Virus record (IMG/VR): IMGVR_UViG_3300023179_000251
Coordinates: 1-38,808 of that record
Strand: one strand, 5' to 3'
Length of the DNA stretch: 38,808 bases
DNA from: a virus
Positions 11,954 through 21,848 of the stretch are shown piece after piece (within the stretch, counting starts at the first letter, position 1; every line of letters begins with the position of its first letter). The notes below the pieces were generated by a model. That model worked only from the letters and a program-made list of their open reading frames with translations. It ran no database searches and was not told where the DNA came from. Position numbers and translations under genes: made by a program.

Positions 11954-14900
11954 TTATTTAATTTCACCAGCAATTATTGCATTATAAATTGATTGTAATA
12001 TAAAATAACCATCATTATAACCACCTTTTTTTATGTCGTTACTAAGATGAACCTCCATACTCTTACCAGGACCAGCGTTTATTGAAAATAAAGTATTATA
12101 TGCTTTCTTATAATCTGTGGGAACATAATCCTTTAAAGGTGTTCTACTATATACTTGGTAAAATTCGTTCTTTTTATTAGTTGGTTCTTGAACTTTTCCC
12201 GTAGCACCTCTATTCATATAACCCACATAAGCTTTAGCTGCGGTGTCAAGATTATTTAATAAATTAGGGTTTGTAATTACATCAACACCAGTATCTTTTT
12301 TAGCATTTTCATATGCATTTCTACCAGTTATTCCATTATACCCCCTACCTTTATATTTATAGCCATCACCATTTGAATCATCATAAACTGTAATATTATT
12401 ACCATTATTATCTTTAATAGTTATAGGATTTTTATTCTTAGAACTAATAGGGTTGTTACCAATTTCTTTAGCTTTTGGATTTGTACCATAAATAAAATTA
12501 TAAAAAGCGATAGGGTATTTTTTTAATTCATTTACAAATGGTGAAATTTCTCTAGATGGTTTATTACTATCCCCAATAGCTAAGTTTTCTAAATTCTTAA
12601 AAGATTTAAAATAACTATGTTTTTTTGTACCTGTTACCTCATCATCTAATTCATCTTTAGGTTCTACCCTACTTTCTTTAAACGCAATAGCAATCAAAGC
12701 CGCTTGAACTGCGTGATTTGGTATTATATTTTTAATTGCATTATAGAGATTAACAATTCTAGTTTTTAATGCATTATCTTTTGAATTACCCCACCAATTA
12801 GGATCTTCCTTAGTTAAATATGGTGTAACCGCACCAACACCTTTTTCCAATATTTCTTTTGTTATTGTTGAAACGAATTCACTTACAAATGGGAAGTTTA
12901 AACTAGACATTCTAACACCTTCAAAGTTTGTTACAACATTGTTTGGTTGTATTGAATGAGATACCTTTGTTATTAAATACAACCCACTAAATAATGGAAT
13001 ATATCTCAAATAAAAATACATTGTTGGTTGTATCATCATATTACCTAACGATTCAACTTTACAGGTATAACTTCTTCTAGATAAAATAGGGTATATGTTA
13101 TTACCTATTGTTTGTATTGATCTGCTTTCTTTTTGAGATGTTAATTGATCCCAAACCGTAATACTTTCATTTGTTTCTCTAAATTCAGCCTGATCTAAAC
13201 TAATACCTCTAAACATATTTTGATTTTTAATACCCATATCAACAAAAAAAGCGACAGGTTCATTTACTCTGTTAGTAATATCCTTAAAAGGTGAATCAGA
13301 TGGACTTAAAAATTTACCATTCCCTGAAAAATCAATTTTAACTACATCAGGTAAATGGTTTTGGTTTTCATATTGATATGAGGCATTTTTACCTACATAT
13401 TGCATAATGAATACAGGTGATGTGGATTGAAAATCAAGTGCGGTCGTTGGTTTAAATAAATTATCAATCGATGCTTTGTCTGAAGTCGCACCATTAAAAC
13501 TAATATATGATGTTAATGGATGAAAAATCATTTCGTTCATTTTTGCCAATTCACCTATGATACTATATAAACTATTTTTAGTATTTACTTTATCATAGTA
13601 ATTATATAATACTCTAAAATCCAACAATACTTCGTTACCAATATCTCTATTAACTCTATCAACAAAAAAGAAATGATCGAATAAAAATTCTCTTTTAGGG
13701 TTATACTTTAATTCATTATTGTTATTTGGATCAACATCACCTTCTAATCCCCAACTATATTGATTTTTACCACCGTTAGGTTTATCAATAACCCATTTAT
13801 CGTTTATGTTTTTAAATGTTTGGTATAAAGACCTTTTTAAATCACTAGCCGTTTTAACACCTGCCGTATTAGAACCAGATTCAGGATTATTTTTATCATT
13901 ATCAGTTACAGTTTTTACAATTTCAGACATTCTTTCCCTAAAACCTGTCAGATAAGAACTTATTATACTACCACTGTTATAATTATTATAACTTATGTTA
14001 TTGTAAGTAATAATATCTTTTTTTGGGTTTGTTACCCCTTTATTAACCCAATTACTATCATTTGTCCAATATTTATATGGATCTTTATAAATATCTGATA
14101 AACCTTTTGATTTTGATACCATTTGTATATTGCAATCAAAAAACTCTTTAATAATTTGGTAAATCTGAGAATATTGTTTTTGATTTTCATTTTGATTAGA
14201 GTATGTTGATGGATTACCTTCGTTATCAAATTTTATAAGTTTTTGTGGTTCATCACCACCACCAACAATATTATGATATAAATCCGTATCTTGGATATCC
14301 CCATTATTAACTGTTGGAGCACCATTCATTATACTTACAATAGATTCAATTAACTCTTTATATGTGAATAAAAATTTAGTTGTATTTACATTATACCCAT
14401 ACTCATTTTCATTATTTGGGGTTGGGTTAGAATTAGGGTATTCGTTTGTTGTGAATGGAAAATAATATCTATATTTGTTATAAAACGGATTCCTATAATC
14501 AATACTCCCACTAGGATACATATAATCTGTATCGTTAAAAAATAAATAACTTAAAGCATTTACCATTTTTGTTTTATGAATCCCATTAAATAATATAAAA
14601 TCACTAAAATTGAAATTGTCAATATTAATAACACCCGGAATATACCTCATAACATTATATCCCATTCTAGCAAATCCATTTAATACGGAAAATTCTTGTT
14701 CTTCAGTTTCTTGTAGATTATATAGAACAAATTTTAAAGAAGTTAATAAATTATCCGAAGTTAATTTTTCTTTGCTAAAAACAAAATAATTATTACGTTG
14801 ATCCATAAATGGCTTAAACATAGGTTCTAACGATATTTTATTAGGGAATGAAAATTTGTTTTCTTTTTCATAATAAATAAAACCATTATTTCCATCGGTT

Positions 14901-17020
14901 GTAACAGAACCAGTACCATATTCACCAACACCTAATAAATTACCTGTTACTTCAGGTACGAATCTTAAATTTTGTAAACTTACATACTTACTCTTTAAAT
15001 TTGTTATATCTTGAGTTTCTACAATATCTGTTAAATATTCAGAACTATAATCTTTAATATATTGAAATTGTTTCTTTATATCTTCAAAAGGATTATTAGC
15101 CGTACCAACCGCAGATTTATTACCTGTTATAGTTTGTAATATACCTAAATCTTGATTCCCTGTTTTATTATCTTTACTATCATTTATCCAATATAAATTT
15201 TTTGTTAGTACATCTCCACATTTCTCAATACCTTTATTACCTAATTGTGCATATAAATTATTAGCATCTACTTTACCAAAACTATTTAGTTGTCTCGTTA
15301 AATCTTTACCAGACCAAGAATTACTAGATATTAATAAAGCATGTTCTACTATTTGAATTAAAATCTTATTTATATCTATATCAAATATGGGTTTTTTTAA
15401 GGTATTACTATCATATTGTTGTGTGTGTATTGGATTAAATTTAACAGGGTTAGTTATTTCAGTTGAAACGGTATTACTTGTACCCGTAACAGCCAATAAC
15501 TTATTAGTGTATTGGGTCGCACTTAAATACGACTCAACAAATTCTTTTTCTGGATAATCAATAGCTTTTAATGTGGGTATATCATCAAAATAACAAATTT
15601 CATAATTGTCATTGTATAAAGCAGGCCAAGGAAAAACTTGTTCCAATTCTTTATTATCTCTTTTGGGATTACCATCTTTCATTATACCATTGAAAACTTT
15701 TTTCCTGTTATCATTATCAGCGGCTCTTTGCGTTGTTTCCGTTAATAAATCCAAGAATAATTCAAAGTTATTACAAATAATTAACATTATGTTTCTTATT
15801 GAAGGTTTAAAACCTAAAAAACTAGTTAATTGGGATTTGACTTCATCGTTTAAATCTTTTTGTATTTCAGTATTTTTACTAGTTATTACATTTTTTGCGT
15901 TATTATAATAATTGTTATACCCATCTATTGTTTGTTGATTTATTAAATCGATTGGATTTCCAGTGGTTGTAACATTACATTCTAATTGTTGTTTATATTC
16001 AGGGAATTCAACAAATAATGAATCTGCATTTATATTTTTTACTTGGGTATTAAACCATTGATTTAAAATATCTTCTTTTTTAGATATAGAATCGTATAAT
16101 CTTTGTATAACATCAATAAAATTATCTAACGCAGCCTTTTCCCTGAATTTTTTATTGTCTTGTCCTAAACTCTCTACGAATGTACTTAAATCTTTAGCTT
16201 TATTTATTAAATCAACTAAAGTGTAAACACCCTTATTTGGACTAAAGCTATCAGTCCCTCCAATAATTAAAGATATATCCGTACTAAATCCAGGAATATC
16301 TTTATATTTATCATACTGTAACTTAAATTTTTCCCATAACCTCTCTTTAGCCGATTTACCATTTAATGTCATTTGAGCGGCCACTAAACCATATTGAACA
16401 CTTAAATCTGACAATAAAGCGTATGTAAATCCAACAAACTCACAAGTTATTTGAAAGTTTCCGGTTGAATAGTCAAACCTAGATGAATATTTTAATAAGT
16501 GTAATAAATACTTAACAGCTTTACCATAATAACCTTTGACTTCTAAAACAAACATAGGGTATGGGAAATTGAAAAAAGCACCATATGGTGAATCTTTAGG
16601 ATCTTCATTTAATGCTTGTCCTCTAACATCTGTCATTGTTATTGTTACTCTTGGAATATAAGATGTGTCATATGTTATTTGAACTGAGTTAATACCTAAC
16701 ATTTCTTCACCATTTGGCTTTCCTGAAGCGTCTAATTCAGTCCAATCCGTTGTAAATTTATCTTTATCTTTATTTGGTTTAAGGAAATTAATTCTACCTG
16801 AAGCAACTGCTTGTGTTTTAACACCATCAGAGTTTGATGTCATTATGTAAGATCTAGGTCTAGTGAAAGCCCTTAAATTACAATACATAATTAAATCTTC
16901 TTGATTTACCGCATTATTATTATCTGGATTATTACCAAAACCATAAGACGTATATTGATTACCCCCAATATTTTCATTAGGGTCATATAAATTTAACCCA
17001 TCAACTGTTTTTACACTCAT
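11954..17020 (-). CDS. Very large baseplate/tail hub protein with C-terminal GH19-like lysozyme domain
   Basis: 1688 residues. The N-terminal 230 residues (with 'VLEVKGYYGKAVKYLLHLLK' and 'FQITCEFVGFTYALLSDLSV') look like the beta-rich tail-hub fold of myophages. The long middle is Asn/Tyr-rich and unassigned. The last ~250 residues are a muralytic domain: putative catalytic Glu1449 in 'IAFKESRVEP' and 'YKGRGYNGITGRNAYENA' (about 1555-1572), as in chitinase/lysozyme family 19. It would puncture peptidoglycan from the tail tip during infection. Start codon overlaps the stop of the LysM-like wedge gene, indicating coupled translation. Position next to gp53-like, large baseplate and tape measure genes supports the role. 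Confidence 0.8.
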   Translation of the reverse strand: MSVKTVDGLNLYDPNENIGGNQYTSYGFGNNPDNNNAVNQEDLIMYCNLRAFTRPRSYIMTSNSDGVKTQAVASGRINFLKPNKDKDKFTTDWTELDASGKPNGEEMLGINSVQITYDTSYIPRVTITMTDVRGQALNEDPKDSPYGAFFNFPYPMFVLEVKGYYGKAVKYLLHLLKYSSRFDYSTGNFQITCEFVGFTYALLSDLSVQYGLVAAQMTLNGKSAKERLWEKFKLQYDKYKDIPGFSTDISLIIGGTDSFSPNKGVYTLVDLINKAKDLSTFVESLGQDNKKFREKAALDNFIDVIQRLYDSISKKEDILNQWFNTQVKNINADSLFVEFPEYKQQLECNVTTTGNPIDLINQQTIDGYNNYYNNAKNVITSKNTEIQKDLNDEVKSQLTSFLGFKPSIRNIMLIICNNFELFLDLLTETTQRAADNDNRKKVFNGIMKDGNPKRDNKELEQVFPWPALYNDNYEICYFDDIPTLKAIDYPEKEFVESYLSATQYTNKLLAVTGTSNTVSTEITNPVKFNPIHTQQYDSNTLKKPIFDIDINKILIQIVEHALLISSNSWSGKDLTRQLNSFGKVDANNLYAQLGNKGIEKCGDVLTKNLYWINDSKDNKTGNQDLGILQTITGNKSAVGTANNPFEDIKKQFQYIKDYSSEYLTDIVETQDITNLKSKYVSLQNLRFVPEVTGNLLGVGEYGTGSVTTDGNNGFIYYEKENKFSFPNKISLEPMFKPFMDQRNNYFVFSKEKLTSDNLLTSLKFVLYNLQETEEQEFSVLNGFARMGYNVMRYIPGVINIDNFNFSDFILFNGIHKTKMVNALSYLFFNDTDYMYPSGSIDYRNPFYNKYRYYFPFTTNEYPNSNPTPNNENEYGYNVNTTKFLFTYKELIESIVSIMNGAPTVNNGDIQDTDLYHNIVGGGDEPQKLIKFDNEGNPSTYSNQNENQKQYSQIYQIIKEFFDCNIQMVSKSKGLSDIYKDPYKYWTNDSNWVNKGVTNPKKDIITYNNISYNNYNSGSIISSYLTGFRERMSEIVKTVTDNDKNNPESGSNTAGVKTASDLKRSLYQTFKNINDKWVIDKPNGGKNQYSWGLEGDVDPNNNNELKYNPKREFLFDHFFFVDRVNRDIGNEVLLDFRVLYNYYDKVNTKNSLYSIIGELAKMNEMIFHPLTSYISFNGATSDKASIDNLFKPTTALDFQSTSPVFIMQYVGKNASYQYENQNHLPDVVKIDFSGNGKFLSPSDSPFKDITNRVNEPVAFFVDMGIKNQNMFRGISLDQAEFRETNESITVWDQLTSQKESRSIQTIGNNIYPILSRRSYTCKVESLGNMMIQPTMYFYLRYIPLFSGLYLITKVSHSIQPNNVVTNFEGVRMSSLNFPFVSEFVSTITKEILEKGVGAVTPYLTKEDPNWWGNSKDNALKTRIVNLYNAIKNIIPNHAVQAALIAIAFKESRVEPKDELDDEVTGTKKHSYFKSFKNLENLAIGDSNKPSREISPFVNELKKYPIAFYNFIYGTNPKAKEIGNNPISSKNKNPITIKDNNGNNITVYDDSNGDGYKYKGRGYNGITGRNAYENAKKDTGVDVITNPNLLNNLDTAAKAYVGYMNRGATGKVQEPTNKKNEFYQVYSRTPLKDYVPTDYKKAYNTLFSINAGPGKSMEVHLSNDIKKGGYNDGYFILQSIYNAIIAGEIK

Positions 17021-17328
17021 TAATATCCGTATAAATTAAAATAATTATTTATTGCAGAATTATAATCTAATAAGCTTGCTTGTAAAGGATATGGGACATT
17101 TAATATAGTTTGATCCGGTATGTTAATTTCCAAAGCACCGTATTGAGGGTTAGCCATCATTATTAACCAACCATATGTGGGATTACCATAAAAATCATTA
17201 CTTATTTTATCTAACCTAGAACTACCAACACTATAAAAATATTGTTTATCGGTAGATTTCTTCGGTAATTTAACAAATGGTAATGTCCTATGTTTATTGT
17301 TTATAAATGTTTCTTTATATCTATCCAT
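17020..17328 (-). CDS. Baseplate wedge protein, gp53/LysM-like
   Basis: 102 residues. The core 'RLDKISNDFYGNPTYGWLIMMANPQ' (38-62) followed by 'IPDQTILNVPYP' is the LysM-like fold of T4 gp53-type baseplate wedge proteins (and of tail protein X families), with the typical 'D.I....YG....WLI...N' pattern. It would join wedges around the hub. It is placed between two large baseplate genes, 12 bases after the 1493-residue gene, and its stop overlaps the start of the hub gene. A short protein with a complete domain. Confidence 0.75.
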   Translation of the reverse strand: MDRYKETFINNKHRTLPFVKLPKKSTDKQYFYSVGSSRLDKISNDFYGNPTYGWLIMMANPQYGALEINIPDQTILNVPYPLQASLLDYNSAINNYFNLYGY

Positions 17329-17339
17329 ATTTTTTATAT

Positions 17340-20300
17340 TTAAGCCCTATCTTGATTCATCATACTTGGAACTTGTTCGACACCAGTATCATTATTTGTA
17401 TTAGTATCGACAATTACATTTAATTCTGGTGGTATAAAATTAGCCTCTTCAATCATTTCCATTTCCTCTTGTTTTCTTTTAGCTTCAGCCACCTCTTGTT
17501 TATTTAATCTTCCCAATATTTGATTTAGGTAATCTTCCTCATCTTTACTTAACTTAGCCCTATTATCATATAAATTAGTATTAGCGAAATAGTTAAATGA
17601 TAACGCATTTTGTAATTCATTTATAGGTCCCCCTAATGAACTTCCACCAATATAACTGAATCCCATAGTAATATTAGCAATCATTGGTTGCATACCAACA
17701 CCCTCATAATTCATATCCCAAACCAAAGGATCGTAACTAATATTTATTGAGTTAAACACAACCTTAGTATGGTAAAAATCACCAATTCTTAATATACAAA
17801 CAGGTGGAGGTCCAAACACAGTATTTGTCACAACACTTGTATCAATAGAATCTCCAGCCTTAGCACATTGTTGTAAAAATGTTAATCTACTATTAAACCC
17901 TTCAGGTGTTGTTGAGTGAAATGCTGGGTGAAAAAACTTTAATTTTTCAATCAATTTATCATATAAAAATGGTGAGTTTTCTTTTATCTGTTCAAACATA
18001 TCACATTCCTTATTGAATGGTTGTAAAACACCAGCCTTTAATTTTCTAAATAATGAATTATAATAATCTAATTTTAATTGTAATGCAGCGTTATCTTTAT
18101 TAACCTTATCAGCTAAATTAGTAACAGTCCCATCAGTATATTCTATTTTAACACCAGCACCATTAATAACCGCATATCTATACAAATAAGCTTCTTTAGC
18201 ATAAATAGACCTAGGATTATCTTCGTCATTTAATTGAATTTTATTAGTTGTGTTAGTTAAATCCACAGTTGGGGTTTCAACTACACTACCTTGATCTAAC
18301 AAATTGGCATTTTCTTGATATTTTTTAACCGATCCGTTAAATTGAATTTTATTCACATCAAAATCAGATATTTGGTTTTTAATTTGTTCTTTAATATACT
18401 TAACTAAAGCACCTTTTCTTCTTTCTGATAAATTTTTATTATAATTACTAGCGTCTTGGTTTAAGTAAGATGTATTAGTTTCAATAGGTATTGTAAGTTT
18501 TAATACTACAGCGTCTTTATTTTTATTAATAACATCTTTAATCGTATCACATATTTTAGTAATCATATTATTTAATTCAGTCCAACCATTTGGTAAAATA
18601 GTATTAAAAAATTCTTCTGTTTTTGGTATATCAGCCCAACTACTGTTAGTTGATTTTGAATTTTCAAATATATAATCTACCGATCTACCTTGATATTCAT
18701 CAACTAGTTTTTGTAAACTATCTTCAACATAATTCGCATTACACCCATTTTTTATTGTCTTAGCAGTGCAATCACCAGGTAAATCATTATGGTAATAAAC
18801 TTTAGGATTACCACTATAAATTAAATCTAATGTTGTTTTATTTTTATTTATTAAAGTAATTAAATTAACTATTTCATCACTAGTGAATTCTTTATATTTT
18901 TTTAATAAATTTTCAATTGGGTAATTTACACAATCAGCGAAAAAAGCCTCTAATTCACCATCAGCCAAACCATACCCCTGATCGTTAAACATATCACTAT
19001 TAAAATGATTTACAATTGATGGGTGATCCACAACAAGTTTAAATCCTAAACTACCGCTTCTTGATGAATTATTGTACGTATATATTGGTTCAGGTCTACC
19101 CACAAACTCATTTGTAGTCCAATTGACTGTGGTATCATCAGTAAATGATATATTATATGGTGGAAACCACATAATTCTACCACCATTAGGTCCAATTTCA
19201 CCACAAGGTAAAAATACCTTAGCACCTCTCCAAGCTAAATTTTCAATAGATAACATATATCTTTTAGCTATTGTTGGGTCTAAAGACATTTCACCGTTAG
19301 AACCTCCAATCATATTATCTTTAGTTGGTGCTATTATTGGAATACCATTTTTATCTAATGTAGTATATTTTGTATCAGTCATTAACCCTCTACCATAACC
19401 CCTATAACCTTTTCTAACTAAATCACTTATTTGATTATAAGTATTATCTTTTGTCCATACCCTACAAAACTTTTTATTTTCAATCGGCCATTTAACGGCA
19501 TTACCCTTAGACATACCCCTTAAACTTCTAGTTGAGTTTCTTACAACATCACCTATAATATCATCTCTATTAGCTAACGCTTGTGTTCCACATAAAATAC
19601 TATCACCATTAAAACTAAATGTTTGTGATAAGTTTATCGTACCATCCCAATTTTGTCCATCAATTCTAAATTGATCATCACTCGAAATAAATGGATTACC
19701 AAAAACAGTATTAGTACTTCTTAACGGCTGACTTGATTGCCAATAAATATCCTTTGTTTTATCACCCGATTTTATAGCAATTGTACTAAATCTACCACCA
19801 TTACCGGTTCCATCTGCATTACTATCATATTCTACAAAATCATCACTTAATTTACCACTACCTAAACCACTATTATTTGGACTATCGTTTAATCTTACAG
19901 GGTCAGTATTATCAATCACGTAATTAGCGTTCGGTCCTCTAACAGGTAAACCAGTTTCTACACTATTACCTTCTTCATCAATTTTTTTACTATCAATATA
20001 TAAATTAGATTTTGGTTTTGGTATTATTGCCGAAAACAAATCTAACGTATCAGGATCTCTTAACCATTCAGGAGTAAATTTATTATAAGATATGGTATTA
20101 TACATCTTAAATAATTGTCCTGTACTCGTATATCTCAATAATGTTTTATTTCTTGGGATATGTGGAGGAACTAATTCACTATTATTGGTATCACATTCAG
20201 TTATATCACCACCAAATATATTTCTACCAAATAAAGTATTTATACCGTTTTTAATCGTATTAACAACACTTTTACCGATACTTTCTTCAGGTATTGGACT

Positions 20301-21821
20301 TATACCTGGATCAATACCTGATAATCTTCTAACCACATCAAATGCCGTTAAAAATCCTGGTAATGTTGTAATATCATAACTTAAAGTAAATGGTGGTGCT
20401 TGTCCTTTCAATAACGCCACACCAGCACCTAAAGGGTCGTTCATAGCATCAGTTACGTTACCATATCTACCCTCAAGTTCTTTTGTTTGAGCCCTATCAA
20501 TTCTATTTAATATTGTTTGTTTTAAAAATATATAACCACCTTTACCTAATTCAGAATCCCCTTGAACTGATAATGGTAGTCCATCAGAAGCTAAATCAGT
20601 TATTAAATTAAATGTTGCAGGTAATTCTGACATACCATTAGCATTGAAACCATAACTTAAATCGTTTTTAGTAAATTGTGTTTGTCCAATAAAAGGAGTT
20701 AAAGATTCACCAGCAGAATTAGTTGGTTCACCAAGATTTATTAAATAACCATCAAGTGTTCTTTGATTAGGTAATTGAATATCATTCTGAATATCAACTT
20801 GATTTCTTTCTACACTTGAAAACTTATTTATTTGTTCTGAATAGTTAAAATTACCTTGTTCTCCGATAACAAAATACCCATCAACAGGATATTCATCACT
20901 ACCAGTAGTATCAGGGACTTGTCTTATTTTGTCTAAATCAATATCTTTACCAACATCTTTTGTTGTATATTTTAAATACTTTTTAGCGTCCTTACCCTTA
21001 TTTGTTAATTCAATCTGATTGTTTAATATTAAATCAATACCTGGGGTATTATTAACCATTAAATTACCTAAAAATGACGCTCTACCTATTTGAACTTGGG
21101 TCACATAATCAATAAAGAAATCAATACTACCGGTATCGGCATTTGATAATTCTTTTATTAAAATATTTTGGAATAAACCAGCACCATATCTATTAATAAA
21201 CTCAGGTATTTCTAAGTTTTTAGTTAATAAATTAGTTTTGGTTGGTTCAATAAAATCATCCAACTTAGAGTTGATTACGTTTCTTAAAACATTTGCAACT
21301 GCACCATCTGTTTGTAAATCATCAAATAAAGCATTATATTGTCTAGGACCTGAATTAAGGTATTGTAACGCATCGGTTTCAGATAAATTTCTAAGTATTT
21401 GGTTTTTTTGATTTCTTATATCACCTCTAAGTTGAGGATTTGTAATAGCGTTATCATCAATTAAAGTTGTTTTAATTTGATTTACATTATTTCTTGTGGG
21501 TAAATCTTCAACTATATCAAATAAATTATCAATTAGATTTCTTCCGTGATAAGTAACTAAATCATTTGGTTGAATGTTTTTGGTTACTTCATTTTTTTGT
21601 GTTTGTATTTGTGTTTCAATTAAAGGATCACCAACAGGATTTTCCAATCCAGTGGGAACAAGATTTTTAACATTATTTATATTTAATAACGCAGTTTTTC
21701 TTATAGCATCATCAAGTATTTGATGATAATCATCCATTTTATCAGGTGATATATCAAAACCTAATAATTTGGCAATTTGTATTTTTGCTTCGTCTGTTAA
21801 TTTGATATTAGAGTTACTCAT
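17340..21821 (-). CDS. Very large baseplate protein with an OmpA-like segment
   Basis: 1493 residues. Recognisable landmarks: N-terminal helical part with 'TDEAKIQIAKLLGFDI'; 'MWFPPYNISFTDDTTVNW' and 'VGRPEPIYTYNNSSRSGSL' around residues 890-930; an OmpA-like stretch (about 1105-1160) with 'NYNKNLSERRKGALVKYI', the LSxxRAxxV helix that binds peptidoglycan in OmpA domains; and a C-terminal beta-rich part 'VCILRIGDFYHTKVVFNSI' with 'MQPMIANITMGFSYIGGSS'. Such features are typical of phage baseplate proteins but I cannot assign a T4 homologue. It ends with a charged tail (EVAEAKRKQEEMEMIEE). It lies between tape measure and gp53-like genes. Confidence 0.7.
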   Translation of the reverse strand: MSNSNIKLTDEAKIQIAKLLGFDISPDKMDDYHQILDDAIRKTALLNINNVKNLVPTGLENPVGDPLIETQIQTQKNEVTKNIQPNDLVTYHGRNLIDNLFDIVEDLPTRNNVNQIKTTLIDDNAITNPQLRGDIRNQKNQILRNLSETDALQYLNSGPRQYNALFDDLQTDGAVANVLRNVINSKLDDFIEPTKTNLLTKNLEIPEFINRYGAGLFQNILIKELSNADTGSIDFFIDYVTQVQIGRASFLGNLMVNNTPGIDLILNNQIELTNKGKDAKKYLKYTTKDVGKDIDLDKIRQVPDTTGSDEYPVDGYFVIGEQGNFNYSEQINKFSSVERNQVDIQNDIQLPNQRTLDGYLINLGEPTNSAGESLTPFIGQTQFTKNDLSYGFNANGMSELPATFNLITDLASDGLPLSVQGDSELGKGGYIFLKQTILNRIDRAQTKELEGRYGNVTDAMNDPLGAGVALLKGQAPPFTLSYDITTLPGFLTAFDVVRRLSGIDPGISPIPEESIGKSVVNTIKNGINTLFGRNIFGGDITECDTNNSELVPPHIPRNKTLLRYTSTGQLFKMYNTISYNKFTPEWLRDPDTLDLFSAIIPKPKSNLYIDSKKIDEEGNSVETGLPVRGPNANYVIDNTDPVRLNDSPNNSGLGSGKLSDDFVEYDSNADGTGNGGRFSTIAIKSGDKTKDIYWQSSQPLRSTNTVFGNPFISSDDQFRIDGQNWDGTINLSQTFSFNGDSILCGTQALANRDDIIGDVVRNSTRSLRGMSKGNAVKWPIENKKFCRVWTKDNTYNQISDLVRKGYRGYGRGLMTDTKYTTLDKNGIPIIAPTKDNMIGGSNGEMSLDPTIAKRYMLSIENLAWRGAKVFLPCGEIGPNGGRIMWFPPYNISFTDDTTVNWTTNEFVGRPEPIYTYNNSSRSGSLGFKLVVDHPSIVNHFNSDMFNDQGYGLADGELEAFFADCVNYPIENLLKKYKEFTSDEIVNLITLINKNKTTLDLIYSGNPKVYYHNDLPGDCTAKTIKNGCNANYVEDSLQKLVDEYQGRSVDYIFENSKSTNSSWADIPKTEEFFNTILPNGWTELNNMITKICDTIKDVINKNKDAVVLKLTIPIETNTSYLNQDASNYNKNLSERRKGALVKYIKEQIKNQISDFDVNKIQFNGSVKKYQENANLLDQGSVVETPTVDLTNTTNKIQLNDEDNPRSIYAKEAYLYRYAVINGAGVKIEYTDGTVTNLADKVNKDNAALQLKLDYYNSLFRKLKAGVLQPFNKECDMFEQIKENSPFLYDKLIEKLKFFHPAFHSTTPEGFNSRLTFLQQCAKAGDSIDTSVVTNTVFGPPPVCILRIGDFYHTKVVFNSINISYDPLVWDMNYEGVGMQPMIANITMGFSYIGGSSLGGPINELQNALSFNYFANTNLYDNRAKLSKDEEDYLNQILGRLNKQEVAEAKRKQEEMEMIEEANFIPPELNVIVDTNTNNDTGVEQVPSMMNQDRA

Positions 21822-21848
21822 TTACAATAAATAAATGGTTTTTAAATT

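Noticed and set aside
19072-20379. Plus-strand ORFs of 95-119 residues opposite the large baseplate genes and the VWA gene (also at 4764, 15606)
   Set aside because: Antisense shadows of long, well-supported genes, with hydrophobic nonsense composition and no start signals.
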